This document shows, in pieces, positions 31,590 through 34,946 of a stretch of DNA of 34,946 nucleotides; within the stretch, counting starts at the first letter, position 1; every line of letters begins with the position of its first letter. The notes beneath the pieces were generated by a model. The model was not told the DNA's origin. It did no database searches and saw only the letters and a list, made by a program, of their open reading frames with translations. The translations under genes were made by a program, and so were the position numbers. Source of the DNA: Brasilonema sp. CT11 (GTDB lineage: Bacteria > Cyanobacteriota > Cyanobacteriia > Cyanobacteriales > Nostocaceae); the NCBI RefSeq assembly GCF_017982655.1, contig NZ_JABXYX010000083.1, positions 1-34,946 on the forward strand, given 5' to 3'.

Positions 31590-31803
31590 GAAGTAATTGT
31601 TGTAAAAAGTTTTAACCGCCAAAACACCAAGAATATTATCGCGTTGATTTTGTTGTTTCTACACAAAGCTAAGAAATAGGCGATATTTTTTGTCTGCTAA
31701 TATAGTTTAAGTTACGTAGATTTCCACCAGTTTTGTTTACACTGGACAAGGAAACAATTGAGAATTTTAATCTCAAATCCAAAATCGAAAATTAAAAATT
31801 GTC

Positions 31804-32853
31804 ATGATACAACATTGGATTTTGCCACTTGTATTTATCTTGGCTGGCTTGCTTGGTGGAATTATATGCGAAAAAATTATTTTTACAAGACTCAACAAAT
31901 TTGTTACTAGTAGACGAATTCCGGGGAGTGGAATTATATTTCGTTCCCTAAACCGTATGCCCTTCTTCTGGTGCCTACTTGCTGGGTTGTATGCTGCAAC
32001 TGTTAGTTATGGTCGTTTTGAGCAGCCAGAGGTTGCTGAATTATTAAAAAAGATTATTACTGGTGCTTTTTTGTACACAGTCACAATCGTTTTTGCCAGA
32101 CTCACTGCTGGATTTGTCAATTTATTTTTTCGGAGAACAGATGGCTTTTCCGCCTCACTACTTTCTAATGTTGCTAAAACTGCCGTTATAGTTTTAGGAA
32201 CATTAATTGTATTGCAAACATTAGGAGTTCAAATTACACCAATATTAACAACGTTAGGTATAGGTGGTATAGCAGTTGGTTTGGCACTTCAAGATACACT
32301 AGCAAATTTGTTTTCCGGTTTTTATTTAATTGTCTCTAAGCAAGTCAGGACAGGAGATTACGTTAAATTAGATGGTGGTGGTCATGAAGGATACGTCACA
32401 GATATAACTTGGCGAAATACGACCATAAAAGAGCTTTCTAATAACGTCATCATAGTACCAAATTCTAAGCTAGCTTCTGCTATTTTCACCAACTATCATC
32501 TCCCAGTTAAGGAAATTACATTAACCATGAACGTGGGAGTAAGTTACGATAGTGACCTTGAGCAAGTTGAAAGGGTGACTGTAAAGGTTGCTAAAGAAGT
32601 CATGGAAGAAATCGCTCCAGAATTAACAGCAAATGAACCTTATATAAGATTTAACGAATTTGCAGATTATAGTATAAATTTTACGCTTTATATGCGGGTC
32701 AATGAATTTTTTGACCAGCGCTTGGCTAGACATTTATTTGTTAAGAAATTACACAAACGCTATCAAAAAGAAGGAATTACAATTCCGTTTCCAGTCAGAA
32801 ATGTTCATGTGCAAGGTAATGGAAGTCAAAATGGAGCAATGACTTTGGAATGA
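31804..32853 (+). CDS. MscS-family mechanosensitive ion channel
   Basis: A 349-aa membrane protein with helices at about 3-25, 48-68, 80-105 and 120-140. The pore helix and beta domain follow: LTTLGIGGIAVGLALQDTLA, then NLFSGFYLIVSKQVRTGDYV, WRNTTIKELSNNVIIVPNSK and IFTNYHLP, all characteristic of MscS. The C-terminal alpha/beta domain runs from about 240 (VGVSYDSDLEQVERVTVKVA) to VRNVHVQG. It gates on membrane tension and releases osmolytes after hypo-osmotic shock. The Gly/Ala packing of the pore helix (GIGGIAVGLA) is intact. It is monocistronic. Its 3' end overlaps on the other strand with the TetR remnant frame. Confidence 0.92.
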   Translation: MIQHWILPLVFILAGLLGGIICEKIIFTRLNKFVTSRRIPGSGIIFRSLNRMPFFWCLLAGLYAATVSYGRFEQPEVAELLKKIITGAFLYTVTIVFARLTAGFVNLFFRRTDGFSASLLSNVAKTAVIVLGTLIVLQTLGVQITPILTTLGIGGIAVGLALQDTLANLFSGFYLIVSKQVRTGDYVKLDGGGHEGYVTDITWRNTTIKELSNNVIIVPNSKLASAIFTNYHLPVKEITLTMNVGVSYDSDLEQVERVTVKVAKEVMEEIAPELTANEPYIRFNEFADYSINFTLYMRVNEFFDQRLARHLFVKKLHKRYQKEGITIPFPVRNVHVQGNGSQNGAMTLE

Positions 32854-32996
32854 AAAGAAGCTGCTTTATTCCATAGCTTCGCTGTAGCATAGCGGCAGAT
32901 CGCATTCACCCCCAGTTGCTTAAAGCCCGATTCTGCCAAGAGTTTACCAACAGCTGCTAGAATTCGTGCCTTTGTTTCTTCTTTATCCCGAACCAT
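32826..32996 (-). pseudogene. Truncated TetR-family repressor (N-terminal HTH start only)
   Basis: The minus-strand frame begins at ATG 32996: MVRDKEETKARILAAVGKLL, then AESGFKQLGVNAI, the first helix and start of the HTH of TetR/AcrR repressors. After GVNAI it changes to CRYATAKLWNKAAS, coded by a short repeat-like palindromic stretch (CCATAGCTTCGCTGTAGCATAG), and ends at 32828-32826 inside the MscS gene. The recognition helix and ligand domain are absent, so it cannot act as a repressor. A palindromic operator remains 20 bases upstream of its start. Confidence 0.8.
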
Positions 32997-33015
32997 GAAT
33001 CGTTCTCATCTACTT

Positions 33016-33037
33016 GTCACCAATTGGTGACTATGAT
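33016..33037 (+). promoter_or_regulatory. TetR-type operator and -10 element before the thioesterase gene
   Basis: GTCACCAA followed directly by TTGGTGAC (33016-33031) is a perfect 16-bp palindrome of TetR-operator style. It lies between the TetR remnant (starting at 32996, minus) and the thioesterase (33071, plus). TATGAT (33032-33037) directly abuts it and would serve as the -10 for the thioesterase. With the repressor truncated, the promoter may be constitutive unless another regulator binds. Confidence 0.65.
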
Positions 33038-33070
33038 ACATTCTCACTGAGCAGTACCTTAGGATTCAGG

Positions 33071-33523
33071 ATGCAAAAGATTTCCTTTGAGTTAGAGGTG
33101 TATTCTTTCCACATTGATTTCATTGGGCACGTGAACAACACTGTCTATATTCAGTGGATGGAAATTGGACGGACAAAACTGTTGGAAGCCGTTGGGATGC
33201 CAACGCAGCAAATTTTTCAGCAAGGGTTTGCTCCGGTTCTGGTTCAAACCAACATTACCTATAAATCGCCATTCTATTTAGGCGATCGCGTGCGGGTCCA
33301 AATGTGGATCTCTGAACTGAAGAATGCATCTGCTATTATGCAGTTCCAGTTTTATAAAGAACAAGGAACACTGGCAGCAGAAGGATGGCAAAAAGGATTG
33401 TTTGTGGATACACAAACAATGCGTCCAAGACGTTTACGCCCAGAGGAACGTTGTTTGTTCGCACCTTATGTGCATTCAACGGTGGATACTCAACTTGCTA
33501 ATTCACTGGTTGATGTACCGTAA
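33071..33523 (+). CDS. Hotdog-fold acyl-CoA thioesterase (YbgC/FadM/4HBT type)
   Basis: From the ATG at 33071 the protein is 150 aa, the usual size. The signature VYSFHIDFIGHVNNTVYIQW (helix-capping DxxGHVNN) carries the likely catalytic Asp16, and the long hotdog helix is MEIGRTKLLEAVGMP. ITYKSPFYLGDRVRVQMWIS and FYKEQGTLAAEGWQKGLFVD are the typical central strands. Such enzymes hydrolyse acyl-CoA or acyl-ACP thioesters; in cyanobacteria some act on phylloquinone intermediates. A start further upstream would extend into the operator region, and AGGATTCAGG precedes the chosen ATG. The gene probably was controlled by the neighbouring TetR repressor, now truncated. Confidence 0.88.
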   Translation: MQKISFELEVYSFHIDFIGHVNNTVYIQWMEIGRTKLLEAVGMPTQQIFQQGFAPVLVQTNITYKSPFYLGDRVRVQMWISELKNASAIMQFQFYKEQGTLAAEGWQKGLFVDTQTMRPRRLRPEERCLFAPYVHSTVDTQLANSLVDVP

Positions 33524-33527
33524 AACG

Positions 33528-33638
33528 ATGATTATTGTTTGTTGGATATTGTTTGGTTTAGTAGGTGCAATTTCGTTTCTTCTTGCTTCATTTTCCATAG
33601 ACAATTGCTTCACTACACGCTCCGCTGCCTATGCCTAG
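33528..33638 (+). CDS. Short hydrophobic ORF, 36 aa (doubtful)
   Basis: Four bases after the thioesterase stop, ATG at 33528 opens MIIVCWILFGLVGAISFLLA, then SFSIDNCFTTRSAAYA and stop. The first 20 residues could form one membrane helix, while the C-terminal part is coded by a GC-rich repeat-like stretch (CGCTCCGCTGCCTATGCC). It may be the truncated start of a membrane protein, a real miniprotein or chance. Confidence 0.3.
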   Translation: MIIVCWILFGLVGAISFLLASFSIDNCFTTRSAAYA

Positions 33639-33762
33639 AGGGCACGCTTTCCCCTTACGCAATTGACTTGTATTTATCCGGATATGATATTAGCACGTTG
33701 TGCCTAATCGTTTGAAATTAGAGAAAATGAATATATGAGGAAAAACGTTAAGAATCTTAATA

Positions 33763-34653
33763 ATGACTGGAACAACGCAGCAGCAATCAACAACCAGCTT
33801 TGAAAAACTCTTTTGGACTTGGCAGGGTCACAAAATTCAGTACACTGTCATGGGTACTGGACGCCCGTTAGTACTGGTTCATGGCTTTGGTGCTTCGATT
33901 GGACATTGGCGCAAAAATATCCCCGTTTTAGCTGCGGCTGGTTATCGAGTTTTTGCTCTTGACCTTTTGGGGTTTGGAGGTTCTGATAAAGCTCGGTTAA
34001 ATTATACAGTAGATCTGTGGGTAGAACTGCTCAAGGATTTTTGGACAGCACACATTACTGAACCTGCTGTATTTATCGGTAACTCCATCGGCGCACTTTT
34101 GAGTTTAACGATGGTGGCGGAACATCCAGAAATAGCTGCTGGTGGTGTTTTGATTAACTGTGCAGGTGGGTTGAGCCATCGATCGCACGAGTTAAACCCA
34201 CCGCTACGGATTGTGATGGGAGCTTTTAACTCTTTGGTGCGATCGCGCATCACCGGAGCACTTGTCTTCAACCGCATCCGTCAAAAAGCCCAAATTCGCC
34301 GTACCCTATACCAAGTTTACCGTAACCGGGAAGCCGTCACCGATGAATTGGTAGACTTACTCTATGCTCCTTCTTGTGATCCAGGAGCGCAACAAGTTTT
34401 CACCTCTATCCTCACTGCACCTCCAGGTCCATCTCCAATAGAACTTTTGCCCAAAGTCGCCCGCCCATTGCTGGTGATATGGGGTGCAGATGATCCCTGG
34501 ACACCAATCACTGGGGCAAAAATATACGAAAAAGCGCGGGAGAATGGCAAAGATATCCAAATTGTGCCAATTCCAGGTGCTGGTCATTGTCCTCATGATG
34601 AAGTACCAGATCTTGTCAATCAGCAGATTTCGGATTGGTTATCATCTTTGTAG
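33763..34653 (+). CDS. Alpha/beta-fold hydrolase
   Basis: The 296-aa protein has a complete hydrolase core. The oxyanion loop is LVLVHGFGASIGHWRKN (HGFG), the nucleophile elbow is FIGNSIGALLSL (Ser108), the acid is Asp243 or Asp244 in VIWGADDPWTP, and the base is His275 in IPGAGHCPHDEVP. A cap domain lies at about 135-215 (LRIVMGAFNSLVRSRITGAL). Relatives include haloperoxidase/haloalkane-dehalogenase-like and pheophytinase-like enzymes of photosynthetic organisms; the substrate is not resolved. There is no signal peptide. It is monocistronic with its own hairpin terminator 8 bases after the stop. Confidence 0.9.
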   Translation: MTGTTQQQSTTSFEKLFWTWQGHKIQYTVMGTGRPLVLVHGFGASIGHWRKNIPVLAAAGYRVFALDLLGFGGSDKARLNYTVDLWVELLKDFWTAHITEPAVFIGNSIGALLSLTMVAEHPEIAAGGVLINCAGGLSHRSHELNPPLRIVMGAFNSLVRSRITGALVFNRIRQKAQIRRTLYQVYRNREAVTDELVDLLYAPSCDPGAQQVFTSILTAPPGPSPIELLPKVARPLLVIWGADDPWTPITGAKIYEKARENGKDIQIVPIPGAGHCPHDEVPDLVNQQISDWLSSL

Positions 34654-34661
34654 ATTGACAG

Positions 34662-34691
34662 AGAAACTCGGTTTTATAAAACCGGGTTTCT
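34662..34691 (+). terminator. Hairpin terminator after the alpha/beta hydrolase
   Basis: AGAAACTCGGTTTT (from 34662), loop of about four bases, AAAACCGGGTTTCT (to 34691), with one T-G wobble, forms a 13-14-bp stem starting 8 bases after the stop codon. A short T-rich end (TTATTGC) follows. It resembles the palindromic element at 28697-28729. Confidence 0.6.
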
Positions 34692-34711
34692 TATTGCAAT
34701 TGATTGAAAGC

Positions 34712-34822
34712 TTACTGCTTACAAGCTTGATCAGTTCCTTGTTCAGGCAGAGGAAACTGCGATCCCTCTAGATATTCGGCAAAATGTTGGCGAAAGTATG
34801 TCCAAGAAGTTTGATTGTCATA
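34712..34822 (-). other. Start-less minus-strand frame, possible gene 3' fragment
   Basis: In the same frame as the transposase-like end (34823-34946), but after its stop, the minus strand reads YDNQTSWTYFRQHFAEYLEG, then SQFPLPEQGTDQACKQ and stop (34714-34712). It has protein-like composition and no start codon in the usable place. It may be the tail of a gene interrupted by the element to its right, or chance. Confidence 0.25.
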
Positions 34823-34946
34823 CTAAGTTGCGTTCAGAGGTAGTATCCTGAGATGAGGGAAAAAAGTTAAAGAACGTAGGCGAGCGCAATCAGAACAAAG
34901 TTCTCGTAAGCCTTGGCAGAGTACATCCTCAACTTGATCTAAAGAT
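34823..34946 (-). CDS. Partial 3' end of a probable transposase (right edge)
   Basis: The minus-strand frame enters from the window edge and ends at TAG (34825-34823). The visible 40 residues read SLDQVEDVLCQGLRELCSD, then CARLRSLTFFPHLRILPLNA. The pattern of a Leu-rich helix with a closing SLTFFPH segment resembles the last helices of IS630-type transposases (compare SPEAIASICGWNYITSAL at 4885-5309). Only this tail is in the window, so the assignment is tentative. Confidence 0.4.
   Translation of the reverse strand, partial: SLDQVEDVLCQGLRELCSDCARLRSLTFFPHLRILPLNAT

Noticed and set aside
31590-31622. 11-residue extension of the deacetylase-family protein
   Set aside because: The TTG start lies in a degenerate copy of the ACCGCCAAGACGCC repeat; the family-like start is the ATG at 31589.
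1-34946. tRNA, rRNA, riboswitch or CRISPR array
   Set aside because: No cloverleaf, rRNA motif, known aptamer core or regularly spaced repeat-spacer series was recognised; the repeats present are dispersed singly.

Overview
The window looks like chromosome from a filamentous, probably heterocystous (Nostocales-type) cyanobacterium. This rests on frequent GCGATCGC (HIP1) octamers, an SLH-OprB porin of the cyanobacterial type, abundant GC-rich interspersed repeats, IS630-type remnants and many relics of broken genes. No rRNA, tRNA or CRISPR array was seen.

Layout. 1-3257: a transposase start at the left edge, a small unknown gene, then a LacI-family regulator behind a perfect 16-bp operator. 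Its presumed target survives only as the 3' end of an SDR (D-mannonate oxidoreductase-like) gene, followed by about 1 kb of AT-rich DNA and repeats. 3258-5568: an iron-uptake/OprB porin whose stop codon touches an IS630 remnant and a 118-bp MITE. 5569-9793 (minus): gyrA followed by lnt, which carries an in-frame interspersed-repeat insertion. 9990-13452 (minus): ClC channel, glycine-zipper protein and GMC oxidoreductase. 14127-17998 (plus): SMP-30/gluconolactonase, DoxX and a FUSC-type exporter. With the divergent GMC enzyme these could form an oxidation, lactone hydrolysis and efflux module (inference). 18034-20840: a small unknown gene divergent from a ribbon-helix-helix-like gene with an operator on its promoter, then a secreted gamma-glutamyltransferase.

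21187-23137 is the most distinctive part: a compact restriction-modification island. The nuclease is a clear BamHI homologue that keeps the metal ligands and base-contacting residues. It converges on a beta-class DNA methyltransferase with a DPPF motif, preceded by a small excisionase-type HTH protein. A perfect 26-bp palindrome spans the HTH stop codon and the candidate methyltransferase promoter, and the nuclease promoter has its own ATAAGT repeats.

23312-28531: a two-domain VOC protein, an internally deleted SDR gene, a glycogen-debranching-type glucosidase, a CDF metal transporter and a cupin protein. 29293-34946: a broken copper-binding Csp-like gene (stop codon plus 2-nt frameshift), an alpha/beta hydrolase, a histone-deacetylase-family protein, an MscS channel, a TetR remnant with an intact operator beside a hotdog thioesterase, a second alpha/beta hydrolase with a terminator, and a transposase-like 3' end at the right edge.

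A recurring theme is decay around regulation: LacI without its target, a TetR operator without its repressor, and truncated or frameshifted genes. All functions are inferred from sequence motifs read by eye; no database search was run.
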